A stretch of 37,804 bases of DNA from Bryobacterales bacterium (GCA_022824585.1 JAJDZN010000276.1:1-37804); one strand, 5' to 3'; shown: positions 24,849 through 34,036, counted from the stretch's first letter. Notes: generated by a model not told the origin, from the sequence alone. Numbers and translations: made by a program.

Positions 24849-26021
24849 CTACGTGGGCGCTCCGGGCATCGGAAGCCCCATGACGTCCGCCAGGTCGGGC
24901 GTGTCGCATACCGTCACGGTGAGATCCCGTTCGCGGGTGGAATAGTGACGCCTTGCGGTTGGCGAGACGACGTAGTTGCGCCCTTCCGGATAGAGGGCAC
25001 GGAACGCGCTCAGCGCGGACCTGTTCAGGTGATCCGGGTTGATCTTGCACTCCAGTGCGTCCACGCGACTCCCCTCCCTGCGGATGACGAAGTCCACTTC
25101 GCGGCCAGCCTTGTCGCGCCAATAGAAAACCTTTCCGCCACCGAACAGTCCTAGCACGGCGTCTAGAACCAGATGCTCCCAGAGCGGTCCTCGGTCTTCG
25201 GGCCGAAGGCCTGCCCAGCCTCTCTCGAAACAGACAAATCCGGTGTCGAACCCGTAGCACTTGGGCCGCGCGACAATTTCGCGTTTCCCCCCGCCATGGT
25301 ACGGCCGGACCAGATGCAACGCGTGAGTGATCGTCATGGCTTCGATATACGACGCGACTGTGAGTCGACTGAGCTGGCAAAGCTTCGCCAGCCGGGTGTG
25401 ATCGATCTGCCCACCGCTTTGCCGTAGCAGCAAGCGGAACAGCGCCTGGAACCCGGAACGGCTACGGACTTGGAACAGTTCCTGTATGTCCCGTGCGTAG
25501 AAGCTGTCGATCCATTCGTTGAAGAAGTCTGCGGACGGACTGTCGGCCAATAGGGCCTGCGGAAGTCCGCCGTGGCATAGACGACGGTCAAGCTGAGCGG
25601 CGCTCAGCCAGTTATTGCACTCCTCCCATAGCACGGGTCGCAGATGGACCGATCGCTTGCGACCGGTCAGGGCATCCCGGAACTTGCGAGTGGCGGCCAA
25701 TGTCGACGAGCCCGTGGCCAGGACACGCAGGGCCGGATACTCGTCCGCGACGATCTTTAGCAGGCGGCTAGGGTCCTCCAAGCGATGCACCTCGTCGAAT
25801 ACCAATACAGTCCCGGGTTCTTGTCCATCGAGGAACAGCTCAGGATCGCGAAGCAGGCGGCCCGTCGAGGGCAGGTCGCAGTTCATGTAAGCGGCGGCGG
25901 GCAGCATGCGGGCGAGGGTCGTCTTGCCAACCCTCCGGACCCCGGAAAGCCACACGATCGGGCAGTCTGTCCACGCTCGATGGATTCGTTCCAGCCACAA
26001 TCCGCGTCGAATTGGAGTCAT
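24849..26021 (-). CDS. AAA_14 / DUF4143 family ATPase
   Basis: The 390-residue protein has Walker A GVRRVGKTT (Lys33), Walker B VLVFDEVHRLED (about 74-85) and a sensor-like LATGSST. These are followed by DUF4143 features: an EWIDSFYARDIQELFQV helix, a winged-helix stretch (LAKLCQLSRLTVASYIEAM) and a C-terminal PD-(D/E)xK-like core (GREVDFVIRREG, then DALECKIN). The family is widespread, of unknown function, and often stands alone as here; roles in stress or toxin-like behaviour have been suggested but not shown. ATG 26021 is chosen; TTG 26030 is possible. There is no Shine-Dalgarno. Instead a 26-base palindrome ends three bases before the ATG, suggesting tight autoregulation. Confidence 0.9.
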   Translation of the reverse strand: MTPIRRGLWLERIHRAWTDCPIVWLSGVRRVGKTTLARMLPAAAYMNCDLPSTGRLLRDPELFLDGQEPGTVLVFDEVHRLEDPSRLLKIVADEYPALRVLATGSSTLAATRKFRDALTGRKRSVHLRPVLWEECNNWLSAAQLDRRLCHGGLPQALLADSPSADFFNEWIDSFYARDIQELFQVRSRSGFQALFRLLLRQSGGQIDHTRLAKLCQLSRLTVASYIEAMTITHALHLVRPYHGGGKREIVARPKCYGFDTGFVCFERGWAGLRPEDRGPLWEHLVLDAVLGLFGGGKVFYWRDKAGREVDFVIRREGSRVDALECKINPDHLNRSALSAFRALYPEGRNYVVSPTARRHYSTRERDLTVTVCDTPDLADVMGLPMPGAPT

Positions 26022-26023
26022 AA

Positions 26024-26049
26024 TTATCAAATAGACGTCTAAATGATAA
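26024..26049. promoter_or_regulatory. 26-bp palindrome abutting the AAA_14 ATPase start
   Basis: TTATCA (26024-26029), AA, the perfect palindrome TAGACGTCTA (26032-26041), AA, and TGATAA (26044-26049) make an inverted repeat with only the two AA/AA spacer pairs unmatched (22 of 26 positions symmetrical). It is markedly AT-rich in a GC-rich genome and covers the 28 bases immediately upstream of ATG 26021, where a ribosome site would be. The shape is that of an operator for a dimeric repressor, or of the gene's own promoter. Confidence 0.6.
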
Positions 26050-26316
26050 ATAAGGTTTCACTTAGGCGCGACAGCCGTAGTGCGAACCCCTTGGCGCGGA
26101 CCTGTCGGCTGCACTGGTCGGACGGGTGCTGGCCTTAGCGTTGCAGCGAGGGATCAACAGGATGCATGTGGCGGAGGATGCGGAGCGACTCGAGCCCGAG
26201 GCATGCTGTCTCGGAGCTGTTGGGGCAGAGCTGCAAGACCCGCAGCGGATCTGCTCCGGGTGTGTGCAGCCTTCGATGGCGAGAAGGGCGCGATTCTCGG
26301 CTGAAGTTGACGCCCG

Positions 26317-27711
26317 TCACGGGTCGGTCAACCGGCGCTCTTGAGGATCGGGTCGTTCTGGATCTGACCCGAGCCGCAGCGGGGCTGGCCCAGCCCGTGC
26401 TGTGGCGATGGCGCGGTCAACAAACGCGTTGGCCGAGCCCAGCCAGTTGGCCGGATCGCTCAGCGCGGCCCAATCGACATCCGCAGGCGCATCGCGGCGC
26501 AGGATCTCAATGAGATCGCTCCCGGTCCGGCGCGCTTGCTTGCTTGCTTCCCTCACGCGCCGCGCCGCTTCGTCTACTGGCATCGTTGCTGCAAGCAATA
26601 CTTTGGCGGATTCGGCGAGAACGCCGCCCGATGAGGCGGAGAGGTTGCGGGCCATCCGATCAGGGTCAACGCTGAGGCCACAGACGGCCTCGCGAGACGT
26701 TCGCAGCGCGGCTCCGGCTAGCGTCGCCATCTGCGGCAGAGTGATCCACTCCAAGGTCCAGGCGCTGCCTCCGCGCTCGTGCTCATGGATTGCGGCGTGG
26801 TGCATGGAGGACAACAGTGTGGCGTTGGCGCGCCCGATCGCCACCAGCAGCTCAGAGTTGACCGGGTTGGCCTTGTGCGGCATCGCGCTGGACGAGCCCA
26901 CGCTGCCATCGCTGGCTTCGGCGACTTCCGTCTGGGCCATCAGGGCGAGATCCTGGCCGATCTTGCCGAGCGATCCGGTGAGGAGTGACAACCAGCCGGC
27001 CAGTTCCGCGAAGCCGTCTCGCTGCGCATGCCACGGAGCGGCTGGGGCGCCGAGCTCCAGTTCACGGGCCAGCTCTTGCATGACGGCCAGGCCGTTCGTT
27101 CCCAGCGTCCCTAGCGTGCCGGCCGCGCCGCCGAACTGCACGGTCATTGTTCGGGGCCAGAGTTCGGCAAGTCGAATGCGGTGACGCGCCAGCGGGAGCA
27201 GCCAGCCGGCCGCCTTGAGCCCGAACGTGACGGGCACGGCCTGCTGGGTTCTGGTGCGACCGGCCATGACAGTGTTGCGGTGGCGGTCAGCGTGGTCGGC
27301 AAGAATGTCGACTAGATCCTGTAGCCGGCGATCAAACGCCGCGAGCACGCGGGACAGGCGCATGACCAGGGCCGTGTCCATGACGTCCTGCGCCGTTGCG
27401 CCAAAGTGGACATACTGTCCGGCCGGCCCGGCCGCTTCACGCAGCTCGCGAACAAGCTCCGTCACGGGGTGCCCGGACGCTGGCATGCTCGTGCCCAGCC
27501 TCGCCCAGTCCGGCTCGAATGCTTCGGCCGCGCGGCAGATCTTCGCGGCTGATCCTGCAGGAATCACCTCCAGGCGCTCTTGCACGGCGGCTAGCGCAGC
27601 CTCGAACTCGAGCATTGCCCGCACGGCTGTCTCGTCGGAGAAGTACTCTGCGGTCTCCGAATCCGACACGAGCGTGCCCAGCAGGGACGAGTCAAACGGC
27701 GAGGCGGTCAA
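26317..27711 (-). CDS. pcaB: 3-carboxy-cis,cis-muconate cycloisomerase
   Basis: PcaB cyclises 3-carboxymuconate to 4-carboxymuconolactone in the protocatechuate branch of the beta-ketoadipate pathway. The 464-residue protein is a fumarase/aspartase superfamily member: YVHFGATAQDVMDTALV, the GRTRTQQAVPVTFGLKAAGW stretch, and the superfamily signature GSSSAMPHKANPV near residue 275 are all present. The TTG start at 27711 is backed by GGGAGG eight bases upstream. Its neighbours pcaG, pcaH and pcaC fix the role as carboxymuconate, not adenylosuccinate, lyase. The last 20 residues (Pro/Arg-rich) look like an added tail. Confidence 0.94.
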   Translation of the reverse strand: MTASPFDSSLLGTLVSDSETAEYFSDETAVRAMLEFEAALAAVQERLEVIPAGSAAKICRAAEAFEPDWARLGTSMPASGHPVTELVRELREAAGPAGQYVHFGATAQDVMDTALVMRLSRVLAAFDRRLQDLVDILADHADRHRNTVMAGRTRTQQAVPVTFGLKAAGWLLPLARHRIRLAELWPRTMTVQFGGAAGTLGTLGTNGLAVMQELARELELGAPAAPWHAQRDGFAELAGWLSLLTGSLGKIGQDLALMAQTEVAEASDGSVGSSSAMPHKANPVNSELLVAIGRANATLLSSMHHAAIHEHERGGSAWTLEWITLPQMATLAGAALRTSREAVCGLSVDPDRMARNLSASSGGVLAESAKVLLAATMPVDEAARRVREASKQARRTGSDLIEILRRDAPADVDWAALSDPANWLGSANAFVDRAIATARAGPAPLRLGSDPERPDPQERRLTDP

Positions 27712-27750
27712 CGTAGTCCTCCCTGCTTACGCGAGTTCGAGCGGCGGGGT

Positions 27751-28308
27751 TCAGGCGTCGAAGAAAACGGTTTCATGGACGCCTTGCAGACAGATTTCGA
27801 AATCGTAGACCGGCAGGCCTGCCGGGTCTCGCAGCGATGCGACCAGACTCCTCCGCCGCGCGGGATCGACACTGGCCAGAACGGGGTCTCGCGAGTTCCC
27901 TTCCTGCTCGTCAGAGAAGTAGATGCGCGTGAAGGCATGGTTGAGCATGCCGCGGGCGAACACGGTGGCGTTGACGTGCGGTGCGCCGTTCTCCGACAGC
28001 GCGCCCGGCTTGACGGTTTGAAACCAGAATCGCCCGTCGGCATCGGTGCTCGCTCTTCCGAATCCGCGAAACGCATCAGAGCCGTCGGGATAGGCGCCGT
28101 CATGCCGGGCCTGCCAGATTTCGACCAAGGCGTCTGTCACGGCGTGGCCCGCGCCATCGAGGACACGGCCCTCGATGCGAATCAACGTCCCGGGCGTGCG
28201 TTCATCGGCCAGCTGCCTTCCGGCAATCGGAGCGTGGCCGTTCCCGCCGGGGGTCAGGGCATGTGAGAAGAACGGACCGACAGTCTGCGATGGCGTCTGG
28301 GATGACAC
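27751..28308 (-). CDS. pcaG: Protocatechuate 3,4-dioxygenase alpha subunit
   Basis: PcaG forms the alpha/beta oligomer with PcaH. The 185-residue protein begins SQTPSQTVGPFFSHALTP and has the intradiol dioxygenase sandwich (IRIEGRVLDGAGHAVTDALVEIWQA, then GFGRASTDADGRFWFQTVKPG, then ARGMLNHAFTRIYFSDE). As in known alpha subunits, the iron-binding Tyr/His set of the beta subunit is not conserved (APHVNATVF where the beta subunit has PAHIHF). GTG 28308 lies four bases beyond the pcaH stop, with GAGG inside the end of pcaH as ribosome site, so the two are coupled. Confidence 0.93.
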   Translation of the reverse strand: MSSQTPSQTVGPFFSHALTPGGNGHAPIAGRQLADERTPGTLIRIEGRVLDGAGHAVTDALVEIWQARHDGAYPDGSDAFRGFGRASTDADGRFWFQTVKPGALSENGAPHVNATVFARGMLNHAFTRIYFSDEQEGNSRDPVLASVDPARRRSLVASLRDPAGLPVYDFEICLQGVHETVFFDA

Positions 28309-28312
28309 GGCC

Positions 28313-29023
28313 TCAGGACTCCAGCGGGGTCGCTTGCGGCCCGCGCAGAACGATATCGAACGTGAATCCCAAGGCCCATTCAGGCTCTGTCAGCTCCGTC
28401 GAGAACGCCGCCACGAGCCGCTGGCGTGCTGCCGCGTCGGCGGTGGCGTTGAAGATCGGATCCAGGGCCAGCAACGGATCTCCCGGAAAATACATCTGCG
28501 TGACAAGCCGCTGGATGAATGCCGTGCCGAATACCGAGAAATGGATATGTGCCGGCCGCCAAGCATTCGAGTGGTTGCGCCACGGATACGCCCCCGGGCG
28601 GATGGTGGTGAAGCGGTAACGTCCGGCACTGTCCGTCAATGCCCTGCCGGCACCGAGGAAGTTGGGGTCGAGCGGGGCGTCGTGCTGGTCTTGAGAATGC
28701 ACGTAGCGGCCGGCCGCGTTCGCCTGCCAAACTTCGATCAGGGCGTTCGGAACCGCTCTTCCGGACTCGTCAAGGAGTCGCCCGGCCACAACGATGCGTT
28801 CGCCGATGGCCTCGCCATCCCGGACTGCATTGCGCGTCAGGTCGGCGTCTTGGCAGGTCACGCCGCAGTGCCCGAAGACCGGGCCTGTCAGTTCGGACAG
28901 CGATTGTGGCAGCGGAACCAGGGGCTGCCGCTGCGAGCGAAGCAGCGTCGACTTGTAAGCAGGATGTGCCTGGCGCGGGTGCGAGGACCAGTCGCGGGGG
29001 CTGAGGATCCGCTTGGAGGTCAT
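28313..29023 (-). CDS. pcaH: Protocatechuate 3,4-dioxygenase beta subunit (iron-bearing)
   Basis: PcaH carries the catalytic ferric ion that cleaves protocatechuate between its hydroxyls. In this 236-residue reading Tyr107 (GRYVHSQDQ), Tyr146 (GAYPWRN), His159 and His161 (RPAHIHFS) are present, with spacings 39, 13 and 2. These equal the spacings of the four iron ligands of the Pseudomonas enzyme (Tyr408, Tyr447, His460, His462 in its numbering). The start ATG 29023 overlaps the pcaC stop as ATGA. Length matches the family; the much longer open frame upstream is shadow sequence over pcaC. Confidence 0.95.
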   Translation of the reverse strand: MTSKRILSPRDWSSHPRQAHPAYKSTLLRSQRQPLVPLPQSLSELTGPVFGHCGVTCQDADLTRNAVRDGEAIGERIVVAGRLLDESGRAVPNALIEVWQANAAGRYVHSQDQHDAPLDPNFLGAGRALTDSAGRYRFTTIRPGAYPWRNHSNAWRPAHIHFSVFGTAFIQRLVTQMYFPGDPLLALDPIFNATADAAARQRLVAAFSTELTEPEWALGFTFDIVLRGPQATPLES

Positions 29024-29415
29024 TCCGCGTCTGCCTGCCCGTCGATTTCCGCCAGCGCCCTCCGGGCCGCCGCGAACGCCCGGTTTGCCGCCGGGACACC
29101 CGCGTACACCGCTACGTGCAGCAAGGCTTCGGCGATCTCGCTGCTCCGCGCCCCGGTGCGGCGGGCTGCTTTCACGTGCATTTCTAATTCGCCGTAGTGG
29201 CCCAGAGCCCCCAACAGGGCGATGGTTACAAGGGACCGCGTTCTCTGGTCGAGCTGGGGGCGCGACCAGACCGTGCCCCATGCGGACTCGGTGATGAAGC
29301 GCTGGAAGGCCTCGTCGAATTCCGTCTTGGTTGCTTCCGCGCGCTCAACATGGGCGTCTCCCAAGACCTGCCGCCGGGTTCGCATGCCCTGGGCGTAGAG
29401 ATCGTCAGTACTCAC
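29020..29415 (-). CDS. pcaC: 4-carboxymuconolactone decarboxylase
   Basis: PcaC decarboxylates 4-carboxymuconolactone to the enol-lactone. The 131-residue protein has the carboxymuconolactone-decarboxylase fold: RRQVLGDAHVERA, then AWGTVWSRPQLDQRTRSLVTIALL, then GHYGELEMHVKAARRTGAR and EIAEALLHVAVYAGVPAAN. These match classical PcaC; no PcaD hydrolase domain is fused, unlike PcaL. GTG 29415 (STDDLYAQGMRTRRQ) has GGAG nine bases upstream and gives the usual length. It is the first gene of pcaC-pcaH-pcaG-pcaB on the minus strand. Confidence 0.93.
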   Translation of the reverse strand: MSTDDLYAQGMRTRRQVLGDAHVERAEATKTEFDEAFQRFITESAWGTVWSRPQLDQRTRSLVTIALLGALGHYGELEMHVKAARRTGARSSEIAEALLHVAVYAGVPAANRAFAAARRALAEIDGQADAE

Positions 29416-29494
29416 AACGGCTCTCCAAGATCTGGCTCTGCACTTGGCCGCACATCTTGCCGGTGGCGCGGACATGGGGTGTCAATTCACGGTA

Positions 29495-29523
29495 AACTCT
29501 TTAGAAACAAATACTTAAGAGTT
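29495..29523. promoter_or_regulatory. Inverted repeat upstream of the pca operon
   Basis: AACTCTT (29495-29501) and AAGAGTT (29517-29523) form a perfect 7-bp inverted repeat around a 15-base AT-rich spacer, about 80 bases upstream of the pcaC start. The patch is AT-rich against a GC-rich surround and is a reasonable operator site for a regulator not encoded here. Confidence 0.4.
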
Positions 29524-29666
29524 CCTTGAAGCTACGCCTCACGCCACCACAGTGTACCATCATGGATTGTCCCGACAAGGCCGTCGCGCACCATCGCACC
29601 ACGCCGTGCGTTCTGGATTGGGCTGACGGGGGCGGGGACGGCCTAGGGCATCTCTGGAGACTGGCC

Positions 29667-29915
29667 TTACCCGCGGAACAGCTGGGCGATGGCGGCGGCC
29701 ACCAAGGCCGCGAAGCCCAGACCCATCAGCCAGCGCTGCATCGTCAGCTCGGAGCGCATCGCGTCCAGCTTGGACTCGAACCGGGCAATTAGGTTAGTTG
29801 AGGCCATCTCACGAATCCCTGCAAATAGTGTAAACGCTTCCTCGGGGGTGAGTCCCGTCTTGCATAGCAGTTCGAAGATGCGATCCTCGCTGGACGGAGG
29901 TGTGTCGGCGGGCAT
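29667..29915 (-). CDS. Small coiled-coil protein with C-terminal membrane anchor (82 aa)
   Basis: The 82-residue protein has an acidic/helical N-terminus (SSEDRIFELLCKTGLTPEEAFTLFAG), then a coiled-coil stretch (NLIARFESKLDAMRSELTMQ), then one transmembrane segment (RWLMGLGFAALVAAAIAQLF) ending in RG. The coiled-coil-plus-tail-anchor layout resembles the small DUF1640/CCDC90-like proteins found beside many bacterial genes. Function unknown. It is on the same strand as the pca genes but well separated from them. Confidence 0.65.
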   Translation of the reverse strand: MPADTPPSSEDRIFELLCKTGLTPEEAFTLFAGIREMASTNLIARFESKLDAMRSELTMQRWLMGLGFAALVAAAIAQLFRG

Positions 29916-30374
29916 GGAGCGATTCTAGCGCGGGCGTCCAGTGTCGGTGACAGCGGCGTGGCCGGGAGATCGCTTGATGACGGCGGTGACGGTAGCTGTC
30001 CGCGATTGGCCGGAGCGAACGGCGACCCGTATGCGATGACACCGAGCAACGCGATGCCACCGTCGATCCTGCTGCCATTCGCGCAGCTCCAAGCGTGAGT
30101 GGTCGGTCCGAGTATTGGGATTTGAGAGAAACGTTGAGATACCCGGTCTATGGAGGCTCGAAGATGATCAACGAGGCCGGTGAGCCGAGTGTCCGTCCAA
30201 GTGTCGACTCATTGGTGGCCCCCAGTCCGAAGAGTGGAAGACGTTCAGGTATGTCAATCTAGGGTGAGTTCGGCCTCATGCTTGGGCTGCATTTCATTCC
30301 GACTTCTTGCTATTCGGGACGGCCACAATTCGTGCTGCATGCTGTGAGAACAGCGTCAGGACGCGAGGTTCGCA
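29916..30374. other. Gap ahead of the defence module
   Basis: No confident gene. On the plus strand a stop-free frame covers about 29994-30264 and contains a fairly natural stretch (EYWDLRETLRYPVYGGSK, then MINEAGEPS), but it has no good start (a GTG near 30098 would give about 56 residues), so it may be the tail of a lost gene. The last 60 bases hold the helicase ribosome site (GAGG eight bases before GTG 30375). The base composition is visibly less GC-rich than the pca region. Confidence 0.4.
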
Positions 30375-33300
30375 GTGCAACTTGAAGAGCTCCAGCCGCA
30401 GTGCGCAGTTGAGGGAGTCTACCCTGACGGTCCGGTGACCGTAGTGTCTGTCCAGTGGTACGGTTCGGAAGCACTAGAACTCACCTACAAGACACCTTCC
30501 GGCGCCACCGCCAGCGACTTGCTCTACCGCGACGACGAAGACCGATTGAGCATTCTCTCGGAAGGACGGCCGTGGAGCTTCGATGGTGATGGGGCGTCGT
30601 TTCGGCTCGCCTCCGAAGCGAGACGGATCCGCCTCGCATACCTGTTCGATCCGGTCTTGGCTGTGCATACTTCGCAGGTCGAGCCGCTGCCGCATCAAAT
30701 CACGGCAGTCTACCAAGCGATGTTGCCGCGCCAGCCGTTGCGCTTTCTCCTCGCGGATGACCCAGGTGCAGGGAAGACCATCATGGCGGGGCTCCTGATC
30801 AAGGAACTGATTGCTCGTGGCGATCTGGAACGGTGTCTGATCGTCTGTCCAGGTAGCTTGGCCGAGCAGTGGCGAGACGAACTCTATGATCGCTTCCAAC
30901 TTCCGTTTGAAATCCTGACCAACGACAAACTCCAGGCGGCTCGCACAGGGAACTGGTTCCTAGAGGCAAGGCTGGTAATCGCCCGACTCGACAAGCTCTC
31001 GCGGGACGAGGACGTCCAGCTCAAGCTCAAAGCTCCGGATGCGGAATGGGATCTCGTCGTGTGCGACGAAGCCCACAAGATGTCAGCGACCTACTTCGGT
31101 GGCGAAATCAAGTACACGAAGCGTTATCGACTGGGCCAGCTTCTCTCCCAGCGGACACGAAATTTCCTGCTGATGACGGCGACACCCCACAACGGAAAGG
31201 AGGAGGACTTCCAGCTGTTCATGGGGCTGCTCGACCCGGACAGGTTCGAAGGCCGATTTCGCGACGGCGTTCATGTGTCTGACAGTTCGGATTTGATGCG
31301 GCGGATGGTCAAGGAGCGCCTCCTGAAGTTCGACGGGAAGCCGCTTTTCCCGGAGCGGATCGCGCACACGATTCCTTACAAGCTCTCGGATCAGGAGGCA
31401 GACCTATACGAGTCTGTCACCGACTATGTGCGCCAAGAGTTCAACCGCGCCGAGGCGCTGCAGAACGCCAAGGGTTCGAGTGCGATCGGATTTGCACTCA
31501 CGATCCTTCAGCGACGCCTGGCGTCGTCACCGGCGGCGATCCATCGGTCGTTGAGCCGAAGGCGAGAGCGACTGGAGGGACGCCTTAACGATTTCGAGCT
31601 GCTAAAGCGAGGGGAGCGCGGAAGGTTGGAGCCAGAGGTCCAAACTTTGGATTTCGACCCCGACGACTTTGATGACCTTGAGGACGCTCCAGAACAGGAG
31701 GTCGAGGAAATCCAGGATCAGTTGATTGACGCGGCGACCGCGGCTAAGTCGATCGTTGAACTGAAGGCAGAGCTCCAGACACTCCGGCACCTTGAATCGC
31801 TTTCCCTCGGTGTACTGCGGAGTGGGGGAGATACCAAGTGGCAGCAGCTGGCAAGCCTCGTCACGCAAATCCTGATGGCGGTCGATGGGGCGGACAAGAC
31901 CGCGGCGTCTTTGGATGGCGGGCTGGGGCGGGCAATTCCCGATCTGAGAACCACTGGAACCCGGAAACTCGTCATCTTCACCGAGCATCGGGACACACTC
32001 GGCTACCTGTGCGAGCGAATAAGGACATTGATCGGACGCGAGTCCGCGGTAGTCGTAATTGACGGTAGCGTGGGGCGCGACCTGCGCTTGGCCGCTCAGG
32101 AAGCCTTTCGACACGATCCGAATGTCCAGATCTTGCTCGCAACGGACGCGGCGGGTGAGGGCATCAATTTACAACGCGCCCACCTGATGGTGAATTATGA
32201 CCTGCCGTGGAATCCGAATCGACTCGAGCAGCGCTTCGGTCGAATCCACCGGATCGGTCAGACAGAGGTATGCCACCTCTGGAATCTGGTAGCGGACGAC
32301 ACCCGCGAAGGTGACGTCTATGCGCGGTTGCTTGAGAAGCTAGACCTCGCCCGGGATGCACTGGGAGGGCAGGTCTTCGACGTTCTTGGCAAGCTCGAAT
32401 TCCAAGGCAAGCCACTCCGAGAGTTACTGCTCGAAGCGATTCGTTATGGGGAGCGTCCAGAGGTTCGAGCTTGGCTCGATACGGCACTTGACGACGCGCT
32501 TGACATTCACCAAATTACGACTTTGCTGGAAGAAGGGCAACTTGCGGTTCAGACGATGGACGCGACTCGCCTACGGCGCGTGCGGGAGGACATGGAGAGA
32601 GCGGAGGCGCGCCGACTACAGCCGCACTACATCGAATCCTTCTTCTTGGAAGCGTACAAGCGTTTGGGAGGTACAGTCAGGCAGCGGGAGGCACGCCGCT
32701 ATCAAGTCACGCATGTTCCAGCCCACATCCGCAACCGCCATCTAGCCACCGGTACCGGCGAGCCTATCCTGTCCCGTTACGAGCGGATTGCGTTCGAGAA
32801 GGGGCTTGTGGCCGCTCCGGGACGACCACCAGCGAGCTTTGTCTGCCCAGGACATCCATTGCTGGAAGCGGTTGTCGACCTGACTCTTGACCAGAACCGG
32901 GATCTGCTCAAGCGCGGTGCGACGCTGGTTGATGACCGTGATCATGGCACTAGCCCTCGAGTGCTCTTCTTCGTTGAGCATGCTCTGCGAGACGGGAGCG
33001 TCACGGATTCGGGAGAACGGCGGATCATCTCCAAGCGCATACTTTATGTCGAGGTCCAAGCCGACGGGGCCGTTAGCCACCTGCATTACGCGCCTTACCT
33101 CGACTACCGCCCTCTTGCGGACGACGAGCCTCTGGCCGAAGCGATCCTCGAGCACTCCGAATGTGCTTGGATCAGTAGGAATCTGGAACAGCAGGCACAG
33201 GCGCATGCTGTTTCACACGCAGTGCCCACTCACTTGAACGAAGTACGGGGTGCTCGGCTGGAATTGATCGACAAGACCGAAGCAGCGGTCAAGAACCGCC

Positions 33301-33953
33301 TCACCAGGGAAATCAGTTATTGGGACCGCCGCGCCGATGATCTTAGGGAGGATGAGCTAGCAGGCAAGACCAACGCCCGGCTGAATTCAGACGAAGCACG
33401 GAAGCGAGCCGATGCTATGCAAGTACGTCTCCAACAGAGGCTGGAGGTGCTCAAACGAGACCGTCAGATTTCTCCGATGCCGCCGGTAGTGGTCGGTGGG
33501 GTCCTCGTCATTCCCAAGGGCCTCGTCGATTCGGTGGCGGGGCGAGAAGAGGTGTCATATCCGCCCACAGCGGACACTCAAGTGTCCGCTGCCTTGGCTC
33601 GCAAGGCTGTGATGGAGACCGAGCGGCGTCTTGGGTTCCAGCCGACTGATCGCGAGTTTGAGAGGCTCGGTTACGACATCGAGAGCCGAGTGCCTGAAAC
33701 GGGATCCCTGCGGTTCATTGAGGTTAAGGGTCGAGTCAGAGATGCCGATGACGTCACAGTGACTCGCAACGAAATCCTGACGGCGCTGAACAAGCCCGAG
33801 CAGTTTATTCTTGCAATCGTCCTATTCCGAGACAACGTCGAGCCGCAAGTCCGCTATGTCCGGCGCCCGTTCGGGGCAGAACCGGACTTCGGGGTAACGA
33901 GCGTAAAATACAATCTCCGTGAGTTGTTGGCTAAGGCCGAGGAGCCGCGCTAA
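30375..33953 (+). CDS. SNF2-family helicase with C-terminal DUF3883 domain (defence type)
   Basis: This is a 1192-residue ATP-dependent DNA translocase/helicase. Motif I DDPGAGKT (127-134, unusual Asp-Asp in place of the common Asp-Glu), motif II DEAH (231-234), LMTATPHNGK, and the C-terminal lobe ATDAAGEGINLQ, then YDLPWNPNRLEQR and GRIHRIGQ (about 588-630) give all SNF2 motifs. The final 110 residues are DUF3883-like (YDIESRVPETGSLRFIEVKGRV), a restriction-nuclease-related domain with an E-x-K. This combination is known in anti-phage loci (for example the DrmD helicase of DISARM and DUF499/DUF1156 loci), but no drmA, drmB or drmC is here, so I give no gene name. It starts at GTG 30375 and lies 95 bases before the DUF499 gene on the same strand. 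Confidence 0.92.
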   Translation: MQLEELQPQCAVEGVYPDGPVTVVSVQWYGSEALELTYKTPSGATASDLLYRDDEDRLSILSEGRPWSFDGDGASFRLASEARRIRLAYLFDPVLAVHTSQVEPLPHQITAVYQAMLPRQPLRFLLADDPGAGKTIMAGLLIKELIARGDLERCLIVCPGSLAEQWRDELYDRFQLPFEILTNDKLQAARTGNWFLEARLVIARLDKLSRDEDVQLKLKAPDAEWDLVVCDEAHKMSATYFGGEIKYTKRYRLGQLLSQRTRNFLLMTATPHNGKEEDFQLFMGLLDPDRFEGRFRDGVHVSDSSDLMRRMVKERLLKFDGKPLFPERIAHTIPYKLSDQEADLYESVTDYVRQEFNRAEALQNAKGSSAIGFALTILQRRLASSPAAIHRSLSRRRERLEGRLNDFELLKRGERGRLEPEVQTLDFDPDDFDDLEDAPEQEVEEIQDQLIDAATAAKSIVELKAELQTLRHLESLSLGVLRSGGDTKWQQLASLVTQILMAVDGADKTAASLDGGLGRAIPDLRTTGTRKLVIFTEHRDTLGYLCERIRTLIGRESAVVVIDGSVGRDLRLAAQEAFRHDPNVQILLATDAAGEGINLQRAHLMVNYDLPWNPNRLEQRFGRIHRIGQTEVCHLWNLVADDTREGDVYARLLEKLDLARDALGGQVFDVLGKLEFQGKPLRELLLEAIRYGERPEVRAWLDTALDDALDIHQITTLLEEGQLAVQTMDATRLRRVREDMERAEARRLQPHYIESFFLEAYKRLGGTVRQREARRYQVTHVPAHIRNRHLATGTGEPILSRYERIAFEKGLVAAPGRPPASFVCPGHPLLEAVVDLTLDQNRDLLKRGATLVDDRDHGTSPRVLFFVEHALRDGSVTDSGERRIISKRILYVEVQADGAVSHLHYAPYLDYRPLADDEPLAEAILEHSECAWISRNLEQQAQAHAVSHAVPTHLNEVRGARLELIDKTEAAVKNRLTREISYWDRRADDLREDELAGKTNARLNSDEARKRADAMQVRLQQRLEVLKRDRQISPMPPVVVGGVLVIPKGLVDSVAGREEVSYPPTADTQVSAALARKAVMETERRLGFQPTDREFERLGYDIESRVPETGSLRFIEVKGRVRDADDVTVTRNEILTALNKPEQFILAIVLFRDNVEPQVRYVRRPFGAEPDFGVTSVKYNLRELLAKAEEPR

Positions 33954-34036
33954 CAGGGGCTAGTCACACGGCTCTCGCAGGCAACCGATTGGGTTTGGGC
34001 AAGGGGCGCTAGCCTGACCCGCAATTATCCAGAAAC

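Noticed and set aside
30240..30420. Minus-strand tail ending in a natural-looking peptide (LFSQHAARIVAV...) opposite the helicase start
   Set aside because: The frame gives no sensible protein upstream and lacks a start; it overlaps a definite gene on the other strand.
30375..33953. Naming the helicase drmD and the locus DISARM
   Set aside because: No drmA, drmB, drmC or DISARM methylase is present; DUF499 is not a DISARM component.
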